Below, piece by piece: positions 25,081 through 36,703 of a stretch of DNA of 64,000 nucleotides. Below the pieces are notes generated by a model. That model ran no database searches and was not told where the DNA came from. It saw only the letters and a list, made by a program, of their open reading frames with translations. Origin of the DNA: Limnanthes douglasii subsp. nivea (Eukaryota; Streptophyta; Magnoliopsida; Brassicales; Limnanthaceae); contig JAUPFV010000001.1 in the NCBI GenBank assembly GCA_036936605.1, positions 321,496,250 to 321,560,249 on the forward strand, in the 5' to 3' direction. The stretch's first letter is position 1, and every line of letters starts with the position of its first letter. Position numbers and translations under genes: made by a program.

Positions 25081-26731
25081 CGACTGAAAACATGTAAACG
25101 AAACGGATTGTTATAATATTTTTATGGGGTAGTTAAAACCAAATTAAATAAATACTTAGCGATATAGGGTGTTGAATTCCCAATGAATGTGTTGTAAGTA
25201 TTGTGTTGATAGTATTTGGGAAACAATGTGACACTATTCTGCATCAAGAACAAATTCTTGAGACAGTCAAGATGTTAAAGTTTCCTATCCGATAATTCAG
25301 TAAGAATCGGAGGCGCTTCTCGGAATTGGATGCGGTTTATTAGTAATGTGAGGCTCGTTTGTATCAAAAATTGTATTATCATCTGATGAAGATGAACCTT
25401 CATTTTGACTAGGTTTATCAACAGCATGACCCATCATATGTCCTCTAACGGTTTATAGCTTGCGGTGACGCACATACCGCTCCATGTGCCTTGAACTTTG
25501 GGTTGCGATTGAAGGGGAACCGGTTTTGATTTCATCGGCACGCCCCCGTTTGGCAAGTTTTTTTCTTGCCTCCTTCGCCCGAGCATCCTTATGTCGGGCG
25601 TTCGAGCGTACCTCCTTTTTACCTGTATGTTTCCTGCAACCAAAAACAATAAATCTATTTAAGAAATATCCAAACCTATTTTAAAGATATATACAAGATA
25701 GCTTTCCATGTTGTTGGTGTGATGCAGTTACGCTTGCAACGATTTAGAGCTGTCAATGTTGTATGCACTGACGTCGACTAGTTTGAGTGATTGTTTTTCG
25801 CTAAAACAGGTCACTACCAGTGTAGAAAACATCGGTAGCGCTATATCGCTGTGAGCGTATAGTGCTGGCAAAGTAATGTAGTTATGTTGCCAGCGTAACT
25901 ACAACGCACCGCCGACGTCGAAGAACCTGAGTGAAACCCATAATCATGTCCTTCGACAAAAGAACTCTCTAAACTTTCAAATCATAACCTACAATGATGT
26001 TTTAACACAAATCTAACACGATAACACTAATATATCATACCAAACTCGATTATAACACTATCTCTAACTCATTTCGCAACCTAGATGAAAATCTAGCAAC
26101 AATCAACACAAAGTTAAAAAAACAAAATTTAACAATTAAATAAAAAAACTTACTCTTTACCGTTTTCCAATGACTAAAAAGAATACGAGTTTGTTTTTTT
26201 TTTAAATGGATCATAAATAAAGTTCGTTGTATTTATTTTTTTAGAAGACTAGATAAAAAAGAAAGAAGTAAAAAAATGAAGTTTGGTTTTAGAATGACTT
26301 AATTTGAACAATCTTAAAATTTTGAGTGAAAATAGTTTATAATTATAAAAAAACGTAGTTCAGCTTAATCCATAAAGAGCAAATAAAATTTGTTTTAAAA
26401 ATAATTTTAAATAAAATATGGGACAGGCTAAAAAAGTTACACATTTTTATGGATCTTACACTGCTGGATCCTACACCTATTTGATAGATCTTTCACCAAA
26501 TTTTGGACAAATTTGCCCCTCTTTGGAAAATTTAAGTATAAAAACATTTTATAAATCTCTCACCATTTTTTTCCTTTTTTTCTTTCAATCTCTCTAAAAA
26601 ACTCTCAAACACAAAATTTTCATTGAAAATCAAAGCGGAGTTTTTGAAATATCTGAATCCATAACAACATTAAGATAAACCATACAAGCCTTCGACTATA
26701 AAAAATTTCAAGATTTCGTTGTGTTTAAGTG
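25081..26731. other. Spacer, possible PMD 5' region and pre-insertion target of the Ty3 element
   Basis: The minus-strand stretch 25400-25150 is partly open (SNEGSSSSDDNTIFDTNEPH) and may be the low-complexity N-terminus of the PMD protein. Overlapping frames on both strands at 25434-25684 are unassigned. From 26530 to 26660 a TATA-like TATAAAAAC is followed by a T/C-rich leader, looking like an abandoned plus-strand promoter that the Ty3 element separated from whatever followed at 37118. Confidence 0.3.
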
Positions 26732-26736
26732 GTACA
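26732..26736. repeat. Left target-site duplication GTACA of the Ty3 element
   Basis: GTACA immediately precedes the TGGTGAGG end of the left LTR and is repeated exactly at 37113-37117 after the right LTR. Confidence 0.93.
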
Positions 26737-27145
26737 TGGTGAGGTTTATTTTCACGTGAGGGTAATTTTGTCCAGAGTTTTGTGGGATTTTGAAGGTGTT
26801 TAATGTTTGGATAGACTGTAGAGGGAGAATTGAGCTGCCTGGTTGTATTTAATTTTCATTACCCTCATTAATGCAGGTGGTTGGGTATTTATACCCTTAT
26901 CTTTGAGCCACATGGGCTTTCGGGTTGTGTTAATGGATTCGGGTCGAGTTTAAAGACCCATTATTTTTAAGTAAGCAAGTAATTAGCTTAGTCATGAAGT
27001 GATTAAGTTTTTAATACTTTAGTTCTGTTCGGACAGTTTAGTGAGTGGAGGTTGTCTGAACTGCCCCTGTCCGGTTAGGTGGATGTTGTCCGAATTGCCC
27101 CTGTCCGGTTCTCATAAAGAGTGGTGACAAAATCCGGACTCGTCA
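26737..27145 (-). repeat. 3' LTR (left copy)
   Basis: 409 bp. On the element strand it begins TGACGAGTCC and ends CCTCACCA. It contains a TATA-like GGGTATAAATACCC (minus strand, 26883-26896). Two direct copies of a GTTGTC(T/C)GAA(C/T)TGCCCCTG-type word lie near 27051-27110. Confidence 0.93.
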
Positions 27146-27159
27146 GTAGCCTCTTTTTT
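27146..27159 (-). promoter_or_regulatory. Polypurine tract
   Basis: On the element strand AAAAAAGAGG followed by CTAC directly precedes the 3' LTR. It is purine-rich at the expected place for plus-strand DNA priming, though the last four bases before the LTR are not all purine. Confidence 0.6.
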
Positions 27160-27293
27160 AGGTGGTGTTCAAAGGCCTTTGGCAAGACCTAAAAAATAGC
27201 TTGTATCCGGATAGATTTTCGAACTGTGTAAGGGCTTTATCCAGACTGAAAAAGTTCTCAGAAACTAAACGGTTTTTTGCCAGAGATCGTGGG

Positions 27294-27603
27294 ACACGTG
27301 TCCTTTTCTGATTCGCCATACCAGCCGCTTTTTTCCCTAGAACGACACTCCCACTTACTTCAAAAAAGCAACCTATTCATTTAATGAGGATGACATTAGC
27401 GTCGTTTTTAATCATTGCAACCCTTTCGAATTCTCCTAGGTATCGAAGCATCTTTTGTTCATTTACTATAAATTAGTCATTTTTCTACTGTTTTACCAGC
27501 TTCATCATCCTTGCTCTGTTAAACTTCAAAGCTTTATCTCTAAAAACAAACACTTTCTGTTGTTGTGAGTTTATGTTCACAGCAAGGAACGCTTTAATAA
27601 AAG
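27294..27603 (+). promoter_or_regulatory. Putative promoter and leader of the antisense ORF
   Basis: A palindromic G-box, GGACACGTGTCC (about 27292-27303), is followed by a TATA-like CTATAAATTA (27466-27475) and a T/C-rich leader with no obvious obstacle before the ATG at 27604. The spacing suits a plus-strand transcript starting near 27500, which would run against gag-pol. Not tested; promoter calls from sequence alone are weak. Confidence 0.4.
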
Positions 27604-30534
27604 ATGGGTGGCTCAATTTGTCGGAGTTAGAAAAAAGCTCAAAAGGTTGAACGAGAAAGGCGCCTTGCTGCAGGCCTCCATGTGTCCCCTATCGACAAAT
27701 TGGAAACCCCAAGCTCAGAGCCTGATCGAGGCTCTTCTTCAACTAGAAGTGCCAAACCTAGGAGGTTGTTCCAACCCAACTTTTCACTAATTGTTTCGGG
27801 CTCATCGGTTCACGAATCAGAGCCTATTGTTGAACCAGGGCAGACAGTCATCAGCTTTAAGAAACATTCCCCATTCATTGTCATGGGGTCGGATGCTGAC
27901 ACCTCTCCAGAGAAGTTAGTAGATTGGAGAAGAGGTTGCTTGGTGAAAGGGCAAGTTACAAAAGCTACATCTTCCAAATCAGGGGCTAAAGATAGCAATA
28001 CATGGTTAGAAACACCCATTAAGATTCCTAAGGACAAGCTATCCGGCCCGGAGGCATCTAGTTCAAGTCTCCGGAAGGAAACCACTGCATTTGAGCCCCA
28101 TCTGGAGTCCAGACTACAAGGAGCCAGTGATGTCCAACAATCCGGAGGGCCTGCTGAGCCAACCTCTAGCTCCCCTCACCCAAAAATAACTGATAATCCT
28201 TCCATGATAATGGAAGAAGTGATGGAGGATTCTATCGAATAAGCTCCCTTTGAGTCCGAAGTCTCCGGGCAAATAAGTGAGGTTGTTGCTGCCAAAAAGG
28301 ACAAAGGAAAGGAAAAACTATGCTTAAGGAATCCGGATTTGCCGGAGTGTCTTGTGGGAAAAGTGGGACCTTGTTTCCACAAGGTAAGTGTCAAATACTT
28401 GCTAGCTTTGCAAAAAATTAATTATGCTTTCATCCACACAGCCGAACTGGGTCGGATGCGAACAAAATGGGGAATCCCGGAGATCGTCAAAATAAGGATT
28501 CTGGTGGATCCGGAGACACCGATGGACTGCAAGCTCAGTGAAATAGTTTTCTTCACTGAGCTCTTCAATTGGGGACTAAGGTTTCCCTTAGCCCCGGAGA
28601 TAGTCAAATACTTTCACCTCATCAAACTTTGCCCAAGCCAACTGAGCCCCAATGCCTAGTACACTCTCATGGCCTGTATTATGGCATTCAGGCTCTCCAG
28701 AATTCCTCTTCCAATGGAGCAGTTTGCAGGTGTGGCCAGCCTCTGCAGAAACCACCTTATTCCCTTCTATCACTTCAACATGGGTGATAATTATAAAGTA
28801 GTGGATGACCTTCTCGAGTCGGAAATGAATTGGAAGACTCAATTCTTGTTTGTGAGTGGCGCCTGGGAGAATGAGAGGAAGATTAAAACCGGTGTCAACC
28901 TGAGCCTCCTTACCAGCACATGGAGAAGCGATTGCAAGAATCCCATCTCACACTCCCATCTTTACTTATCACAAATTTGTTTATCTGACTTATCTTTTTT
29001 TTGTTTCTTGGTAGTACTGCCTAAGGACTTCAGTGACTACTTGAAGGCTGGGCAGACCACCTGCACCAAGCTAAATGCTTGGACTGCTGAGAAGTGGGGG
29101 AATCGCTTCCACAATGCCTTTACCGGAGGCAATCTAACAAGGTCCTACATTTGGAACACAACTGAGCGGATGGACTTGTCATGGGAGGAGCTGACCACCC
29201 CACCCCCTCCGGAAGTAACCCTCAACAAAACAGATGCACCCGACGGTTCGTTGTATCTGCGTGGTAGATACAAAGCCCCAATTAAGATGAAGGGCAAGAA
29301 AGGGAAAGGCAAGCAGAGTACGGTTGAAGCCAATCCCACCGAAGTGGAGGAAACTGCCACAACAAACCAAGAGGGGCCAGATCAAGGACAGATTGATGTT
29401 GCTCTTCTACAAGTAGTGGAGCATGAAACTACTAGGGAAGTGGTAGGATCTCCAAAATCCTTAAAGGCTCCCAAGAAAGATAGGAAAAGAGGAGCAGAAG
29501 GCAAAGACAGGGAGGCCAAAAAGAAGAAAACCTCCAAGGGTGTTGAAATTTCCCTCCGGCCTCCGGAGCCTCTTCCTCCGGTCGATCCTACTGACCCCAC
29601 TCAAGCAGAAGGCATCCCTGGGGACTTTCAAACTGGAGGGGGTGCATGAGGAGATATCAACATTGATGTTTTTTATATTAGTGGTCTCGAAGAGATCGGT
29701 CTTTACTTTGAAAACCTCCCTAAGGATGATTTTGCTGGACCTTACCTCCCCACAAGTTCTTCAAACATCGTTACCTTCAATGGTAAGTCTTTCTCTGTCT
29801 CAAGTGAAAGAGATGTCATCACTCACTCTATATTAAGTAATATTCAGCCAGTGCTTAATCTGGAGAAGCAAGTACGAGGTCAGTCAGCCATCATTAATGC
29901 CCTTAATTCTGAAAAAGAAAAATTGTCTAGCGACCTCCTCACTACCAATCAAAATGCTGATGTTTTGAAGAGGGAAAATGAGGAGTTGAAGAAGAATCAG
30001 GAGGATTGGGCCACAAAGGTAGCCATTTTGTAAGATACCATCAAAGAACTTCGAACAAAGCAATCTGGGTTGAAGAGAGATCTCTCTTCTTCCAGAGAAG
30101 AGGTGAAAGTTAGGGACAGGGTCATTCATACTTTAACCAATGACAATATCTCGCTCGAGGACTCGGTGTCCAAGGCTGCACAAGAAAAAGCTGATTTGCT
30201 AAGGGAGCAAGAGGAAAAAATCCAAGCTAGGATTGATGCTTATACCAACCAAGTGATAGACACTCAGGAAGAAAGGTTTTCCAAAGTGAAGTCGGACATG
30301 GTCTTGCTCTTCCATGAGAAATTCCCGAAGAGGAATCTGGGAGACTTATGGAATTTTGTAGAGTATGAAGACCTCCCCTTCCACACGATGGCTAATGGTG
30401 ACAAGCATGAGTACTCCAGTGCTGACTCAACCGATGAAGAAGAGAACACCGTGGAGAGTCTGGATGAGGAAAAGGACGACCTCAAGAAGAAGAAAACTAG
30501 TGAGGCTGAGCCATCTAAGAAAGCTCAGCCTTGA
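27604..30534 (+). pseudogene. Antisense accessory ORF of the Tat element, five in-frame stops
   Basis: From ATG 27604 (context AAAAGATGG) a single frame runs 976 codons to TGA 30532-30534 with no frameshift but five internal stops: TAG 27628, TAA 28240, TAG 28657, TGA 29647, TAA 30031. The N-terminal third is Ser/Pro-rich. The middle (about 28320-28860) has FFTELFNWGLRFPLAPEIVK, LCPSQLSPNA, IPLPMEQFAGVASL and WKTQFLFVSGAW, the pattern of the plant putative gypsy-type transposon family (Pfam PF04195-like). A basic, Lys-rich segment (EGKDREAKKKKTSKG) may be a nuclear signal. The C-terminal third (29850-30530) is heptad-like coiled coil ending in an acidic, then Lys-rich tail. Function is unknown; antisense ORFs at this place are reported for Tat-clade elements. 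GT and AG splice-like sites occur (28384, 29011-29013), but the frame stays open through them. Confidence 0.8.
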
Positions 30535-30995
30535 AGTATTAACTATCTTTAAATTTTGTGCAATCGAACCAAAGTCCTTGGAGGGCCAAGGCATTTTTTG
30601 TAGTTGTGTCTGGCTCCTGTTTGGATAAACCTTTTCGTTTGAATGGGTAGCTTTATTTTGCACAACTCTTGCATTCTTTCATAGTTTTTCAATTTTGGTG
30701 GCTAATGTTTAAACAACCCTTAGTTATTTCATAAATATTCTAAAGTGAGAGTGTTTAAATTCTCCGATGACAAATGTTTAAGTAGTCATCACTCCTCCAA
30801 TTTAATCCGGTATGTTCGAATAAAAATTTCACAAGAAACTATTAAGTGAAAACACTTCGGATTTTTAAGAAGACATCAAATTATATAAAAAAGCCCGGAC
30901 ACCTCATTAAAACCACCCCGCACCACCAGGGTAGGAAAGAGTATGCCCCCAAATATTTACATGAACTTTTAAACAAGTAAATATTTACATAATTT
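30535..30995. other. Convergent gap between the antisense ORF and the pol end
   Basis: Non-coding. CGAATAAAAATT (about 30818-30829) could end the plus-strand transcript. Both transcription units of the element would meet head-on here. Confidence 0.4.
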
Positions 30996-32200
30996 TTATT
31001 CCAAGTACAACCGGAGGTGTTCAATATTCCAGAGGTCATTTAAAATCCTTCCATCTTTGTCTTGGAGCTGGTATTCTCAGGTTTAAGCTTTTCAATGACC
31101 ACATAGGGTCCTTCCCAAGTTGGAGCCAACTTACCGAACTAATTTTCTTTAGTGTGTAGGAAAACGTTTCTCAACACCTTATCCCCCGGTTGAAAATCCC
31201 TACTTTTAATTTTAGAAGCAAACCTGCTTCTCATCAAACCTTGATAGTGTACAGCTCTAAGGTGAGCTTTAACTCTTCTTTCCTCTATTAAGTCAAGTTG
31301 GCCTCTGATTGCCACTTCGTTGGTGTGTTCAAAAAAGTTATGAATTCGAAATGAAGGGAGAGTAGCTTCTATGGGAACAATGGCATCCATCCCATATACT
31401 AAGGCAAAAGGAGACTCTTGTGTTGCAGCCCCGGGAGTGGTCTGGTAAGCCCACAAAACCTCTTGCAAATAACTAGGCCATTTTCTATCAGCCCCTTCCA
31501 AATTCTTCTTCAGTCCGAACAGTATTATCCTGTTGGCCACTTCGACCTGACCATTTGCTTGTGGGTGGAAAGGGGAAGAGAAGCAATGTTGTATGCCTCT
31601 AGAGGCACAAAAACTTTTCATTTCTTTGTTGTCGAACTGTGGCCCATTGTCTGTTGTTATCTTTTGTGGAATTCCAAATCTGCAACAGATATTGGATAAA
31701 ATGAATTTTATAACAGCTTTTGATGTTGTACCTGCCAACGGAGCTGCTTCGATCCATTTCGAAAAATAATCAATAGCAACGATTATTGTTCTGCGCCCCC
31801 CGGATGCCATGGGTAGAGGTCCCACTAAATCTAACCCCCATCAAGCAAAAGGTATTGGCTCAGAAATTAACTCTAAAGGGATGGCTGGGATATGAATCTC
31901 ATTGCTATATCTCTGGAATGGGTCACACTTTCTTACCAACTCCTTAGCATCTTGCATTATGGAGGGTCAATAGTACCCAGCTAACAAAACTCTTCTTGTT
32001 AGAGCTCTGAATCCACAGTGAGCTGATCCCTCACCATCATGTAACTTGGAGAGCACTATTTGAGACTCGTTGACCCCTAAACATCGTAGAAGGGGTTTAC
32101 TATAAGACTTTTTATAAATAATATCTCTTAGGATGACAAAACCACGAGCCTTGTATTTTACTTTTCTTGCTACTGATTTTTCCGGAGGTAAGATGTCATC
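30996..32200 (-). pseudogene. Integrase of the Tat element
   Basis: After TAA 32201-32203 the same frame continues with a zinc-binding region (LHDGEGSAHCGFRALTRRVL, then CDPFQRYSN): the two His and first Cys remain, but the second Cys of C-x-x-C is Phe. TGA at 31967-31969 falls where GYYWP is normal, and another TGA at 31841-31843 just before WGLDLVGPLP. The catalytic core is intact: LDLVGP (D), TTDNGPQFDN (D) and PQANGQVEVANRI (E), followed by GLKKNLEGADRKWPSYLQEV and TQESPFALVYGMDAIVP. TAG 31139-31141 precedes FGKLAPTWEGPYVV. After a last frameshift near 31080, EYQLQDKDGRILNDLWNIEH completes the C-terminal domain and TAA lies at 30996-30998. Integration competence is lost. Confidence 0.9.
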
Positions 32201-34000
32201 TTAGAGATATAGAAGGGGAGGAAATCTCCAATCTTGAGGCTGTTTTATATGTATATTGAAACTTTCTTCTCCCTTATCCGGATTGATTTGAATGGATGGG
32301 CACTCCAGCACATGAATCCAAGGGTAGGACTCAGTATATGCTATGGTTGCCAAGGAGTCTGCCAATATGTTTTCTGTTTGGGGTATGTGCTCATAAATGA
32401 TGCTCTTGAAATTGAGTGCTACTTCTTTAAGAAGAAGTAAGTATTTAACCAACTGTTCCTTTTTAGCTTCGGATTGACCTTTTGCATGATGGATAAGAAG
32501 CTGAGAATCGCTCATCAGCTTGACTCTTTTGGCTCCACAAATAAGAGCTAATTTCAAACCAGCTATAGCACCTCCATATTCGGACTCATTATTAGAGGCC
32601 CTGAAAGCAAAACAAATAGCCTGGTACATTCTGTCACCGTACGGAGAGGTCAAACATACCCCAGCACCACATCCCATGGTACTTGATCCACCATCAGTCC
32701 GGATGACCCAAACTTTTTTGTCTTTCACATCAGTTGTTTGCTTAATGTCCCTATCTGAGTGAAATTCAACTAAGAAATCTGCCACTGTTTGGGCTTTGAT
32801 TGCTGTTCGATGAGCAAAATCAATATCAAAGTCTCCCAATTCCACTGACCACCTAGTCATTCTACTTGAAATGTCAGCCTTTTGGAAAACGTTTTTCAAA
32901 GGAAAAAACGTCAGGACAATGATAGGGTGAGCCTGAAAATAAGGCCTCATCTTCCTTGCTGCAATCACCAGGGCTAATACTAATTTTTCAAGCTTCAGAT
33001 AGCGTTTTTCTGCATCTATCAAGATCTTGCTGATGTAATACACCGGGCGAGGATAATTATCTACTTCCTTTACCAATACTGAACTTATGGCACAATCATA
33101 GACTGCCAAATATACGAAGAGAGTTTCTCCATCAACGGGTTTAGACAAAGTCTTGGGGGAAGACAAGTGCTTTTTAATCTCATCGAAGGCCTCATCACAC
33201 TGTGGGGACCAATTGAAATTTTTCGCACATTTCAAAGTTTGAAAAAATGGGGCGCACTTGTCCGAAGACCTTGAAATAAAACAGCTTAGTGCAGCCAGCC
33301 TCCCAGTCAATCGTTGTACTTCTTTAATATTCTGAGGAGGCTCCATCTGTAGTAAAGCATTAAGTTGGTCCGGATCAGGCTTTATCCATTGCTTACTTAT
33401 CACATACCCCAAGAATTTTCCGGACTGTACTCCAAAAACACACTTCTCTGGGTTTAATTTCAAATTCACTTTCACTAACTTAGCAAAAGTTTCTTGGAGA
33501 TCTGCCAAGTGTAGCTCTTCTTCCACACTTTTCACCATCATATCGTCGATGTATACTTCCATGTTTCTTCCAATTTGATCAGCAAAAGCTTTGTTTACCA
33601 ACCTCTGCTAGGTAGCCCCAGCATTTTTTAAACCAAATGGCATCACCTTGTAACAATGAAGGCCCCTATCAGTAACAAACGTAGTATACTTCTGATCCTT
33701 CAGATCCACTTGAATCTGATTATACCCGGAGAATGCATCCACAAAAGATAGCAGCTTGTTCCCAGATGTGGAATCCACCAACTGATCAATCCGGGGAACT
33801 GGGTATAAATCCTTTGGGCAAGCCCTGTTGAGATCTGTAAAATCGATGCACATACGCCACTTGCCATTTTTATTTTTTACCAATACTGGATTGGTTGTCC
33901 ATAAAGGATACTGAGACTCTTTTGTGTGCCCCATTTTAGTAAGTCGGTCGACCTCTTGAACTATGATATCAGCCTTTTCCTTAGAAAAAACTCTTCTTTT
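32201..34000 (-). pseudogene. Reverse transcriptase, RNase H and second (Tat-type) RNase H
   Basis: RT starts at about 34000 with KRRVFSKEKADII, then KNKNGKWRMCIDFTDLNRAC, LLSFVDAFSGYNQI and VMPFGLKNAGAT. A stop (TAG 33608-33610) replaces the Tyr of GATYQRL, a C-to-G transversion, and the frame continues with EVYIDDMMVKS, so the catalytic YIDD is intact. The Ty3 RNase H follows (LYLAVYDCAISSVLV, ILIDAEKRYLKLEKLVLALV, RMTRWSVELGDFDIDF). After a tether, a second RNase H has VIRTDGGSSTMGCGAGVCL, ASNNESEYGGAIAGL, LMSDSQLLIHHAKGQ and ENILADSLATIAY, keeping the D, E, D, D acidic positions. The second RNase H is diagnostic for Tat. The 1,401-bp open frame 33601-32201 is the longest undamaged stretch of the element's pol. 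Confidence 0.92.
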
Positions 34001-34072
34001 TATATCACAGGTGATATGTCCCTTCGGATGGAAAGTTGGTGTGACATAATATCTGCTTGTACTCCGGTAACA

Positions 34073-35280
34073 TCACCATTGCACCAAGCAAAAACATGCT
34101 GATAGTCTTTTAGGAACTTTAACATATTTCCCTTTAATTCCGATGTAATCTTGGATCCTATCTTGACATTTTTTCCCTTCAGCTAAAGAATGTGTTTCAA
34201 CTTCTTCAATCGGTATTAAAACTCCAGGGGTCTCTCTGGGGTCATCAATTTCACCCACACCCCCAAAAAGCCCCTCACACTGCTATTCCTCATTGATACG
34301 AACTGCCCCCAACGTCCAAGGAGCCAGTGCTGTTGCATAACACTCTCTTGCTACCTTTTAGCTGCTCCGAACAACTCCCACTTGTCCTTGCACAGCATAT
34401 TTCAAACATTGGTGGACTATTGAGGCCACTGCATGCATCCTAGAGAGCCAAGATCTCCCCAGAATAGCATTATAAAAAGTGGGACAATCCACTACGACGA
34501 ACAGTATTCTAAACATTTTTTTAAAAGGGTCTTTGCCCAACAAAACCTCCTCCTCGAACTCCCCGATCACATCTGCTGAGCTCCCAGTGAAACCCACAAT
34601 TGACCTGTTCGAACGTTGAATTACTGCTGGATTCTTCATCTTTTTGTAGGAAGTTAAAAAGAGAATATTGGCCAAACTCCCAATATCCACCAAAATTCGC
34701 CTTACGTCATTGCCCCCAATGGATGCTCATATGACAACAGCATCTTCATGAGGACCAGCTATATCCCTCAAGTCATCCTCATCAAAAACAATGAAGGGAA
34801 ATGGAATCTGTGATTGATAGGAAGTCATGCCTCCCTCCAGTTGGGTAGCTAAAGTATGAACATGCCTCTTTCTCGAAGAAGCAATGGGTGCTGTCATGGT
34901 GTCTCCTCCGAAAATTGTGAGTGACTCAAAAAAGTTGATAAGTCCGAACACTGACTTACAATGTTCTGCGATAACACCCACTTTATTCCGGGTTGGATCA
35001 GGGTCAAAGTATTCTGACTCTACATCGAACCTCTCGATTATCACCATAGCCCCTTCCGGAGCTGATGTGCCTGCATTGTTTGGACCAGCCCGATGAGCGT
35101 TATCAGGCCTATTTCCTCAATTTCTCTTAACATATGCTCCCAAATTTCCTCTTTCAATCAAATTATGGACTTTTTGCTTCAAAGCAATACAATCCTCGGT
35201 GGTGTGGCCAGTATCATTATGATACTGACAGAAACAATTGTTACGGCTCTTCTAGGAGATTGTAACGCAACTGGCCTTCT
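34073..35280 (-). pseudogene. Zinc knuckle, linker and aspartic protease of pol
   Basis: After a frame change near 35260 the pol frame gives CFCQYHNDTGHTTEDC, the knuckle-like C-x-x-H-GH-x-T-x-C block of Tat/Athila gags, then NLIERGNLGAYV and a TGA at 35117-35119. The linker runs to TGA 34727-34729. The protease follows (34693-34358): RILVDIGSLANILF, KKMFRILFVVV and AILGRSWLSRMHAV. The canonical plant protease reads DTGSS; here the catalytic Asp is kept but the next residue is Ile (ACT to ATT is one C-to-T change). More stops lie at 34358-34360 and 34283-34285. Near 34130 and 34015 two frameshifts enclose a KFLKDYQHVFAWCNGD segment, after which the pol frame resumes toward RT. Confidence 0.85.
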
Positions 35281-36675
35281 ATAACTTCCTCCTTTGTTTT
35301 GTCATAAATGGTGGCTACGTTTTCTTTTAATTCTGCAAACCACTCCGGTTGAACCCAAGGTCCTCGTTTATTTCTAGATTGTTGACTCTGTGCTGGAGCA
35401 ACTGGCTGAGACTGAACCTTGGCTCTGTTATGACTCTGCCCGGCCTCCTTAGCCTTGTTCTCGGACTGGTTTTGGTTCGGATTTGGTGCAACCGCAGCAG
35501 ACCTCACCTGCCTGTGCACCCTAGTTTTCTTTGTTTCATCTACATTGATCTGCTTTCCGACCTGATTCAGCAAGCCTCCCCATGTCATGGCCTTTTTTCT
35601 GGTTACCGAATCAGCCATGTTTCCAGGGTTTAAACCCTTCCTCAGAGAAGCTATTGCTACTTGTTCAAAGCAATCAGCCAACCCATTTTTGGTGTTTACA
35701 AAGCGACTTATGTATTCTTTTAGAGAATCGTTTGGTTCTTGGGCACAATGGATAATTGTGTCTCCATTGTCCTTTACCTCCTTTCTTCCAACAAACTGCC
35801 TTAAAAAAGCCACCTAAAAAGTATCGAAATTTCTGATGCAGCCTTGTGGCAAACTGTTGTACCACTTCAGGGCACTCCCCGTAAATGATTGGAAGAATGC
35901 TCTACAAAGCAACTTGTTGTCATCATCAAAATTCATCATGAAATTTTTGAACTGTTCCAAGTGGTTGTCCGAGTCTTTACTGCCATCGTATTTTTCCATT
36001 TTTGTACTGTCAAACCTCTTAGGGAGGTTTCCGGACAAGATCTTGGATGACAATGGAGATTGTCTCCAATTCCGACCACGACTGAAAACGGTATCCTCAT
36101 TAGGAGTTGCAAAGATACATGGCTCATCATGGAAGGCAAAAGGATCCATCATCATCTGATCTACGTGTCTCCGGCTATGAGGCGATCCTTTGCCTATATG
36201 CCTCTTTAACTTTCCATGCATATCCCTTTTTCTTCAGTATTTTTTTACTAACTTTTGCTTTTTTCGAACGGCCTTCATCACTGCTGGATGACAGGGATTC
36301 TTCGACTCCATCTTCGCCTGAGGAGCTGCTGGAAGATTCTGAGTCTGAATCAGAGCTCTCCACCAGCTTAGACCGGTGAGACTTTTTTGAGCTAGCATGA
36401 GTCTTTTTCGTGCTCACATGGGTTTTTGAGGGCTCATGTTCCCTTGGATTGTCAGTCTGATGAGCTAATGACGCCTTAGACTTCTGTTTTATGCCCATCT
36501 CTGCCCTCTTGGCAGCCCTCAGAGCTTCTATTTCAACTTTTAACCTATCTCGCTCCTCAATGGTGTATTCATCATTTTCTCCCACCACTTCGGCCAAAGC
36601 TGGTGATACTTCCTGCACGTCCGGATTCATCTGAACTGGTTTTTCCTGATGGTTTTGAATGCTAGATTCAGGCAC
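35241..36675 (-). pseudogene. Gag of the Tat element
   Basis: The structural capsid-like protein. Reading starts near 36675 (codon GTG; the first in-frame ATG is a few codons on, at MNPDVQEV), about 10 bases past the primer-binding site. An acidic/Ser-rich N-terminus (ESSDSDSESSSSSSGEDG) precedes a frameshift at about 36180-36220. The conserved gag core follows: LPKRFDSTKMEKYDGSKD, LEQFKNFM, AFFQSFTGSALKWYNSLP, then an in-frame TAG at 35814-35816 splitting it from FLRQFVGRKE, then FVNTKNGLADCFEQVAI and a Gln/Pro-rich tail. The frame ends at 35241, but the knuckle motif belongs to the next frame. It is inactive because of the frameshift and the stop. Confidence 0.88.
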
Positions 36676-36683
36676 CGTCGTCC

Positions 36684-36700
36684 TCCCACTGTGGTCGCCA
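36684..36700 (-). promoter_or_regulatory. Primer-binding site
   Basis: Three bases inside the 5' LTR, the element strand reads TGGCGACCACAGTGGGA. Plant Ty3 primer-binding sites start TGG, matching the CCA tail of a tRNA. The TGGCG start fits the tRNAs used by Tat relatives, but I cannot say which tRNA matches. Confidence 0.75.
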
Positions 36701-36703
36701 ATT

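Noticed and set aside
28384..29013. Introns in the antisense ORF
   Set aside because: GTAAGT and a pyrimidine tract ending in TAG are present, but the frame is open straight through and splicing is not needed to explain it.
27628..30033. Stops in the antisense ORF as programmed read-through
   Set aside because: Five stops of all three kinds, each one deamination from a sense codon, fit decay better than recoding.
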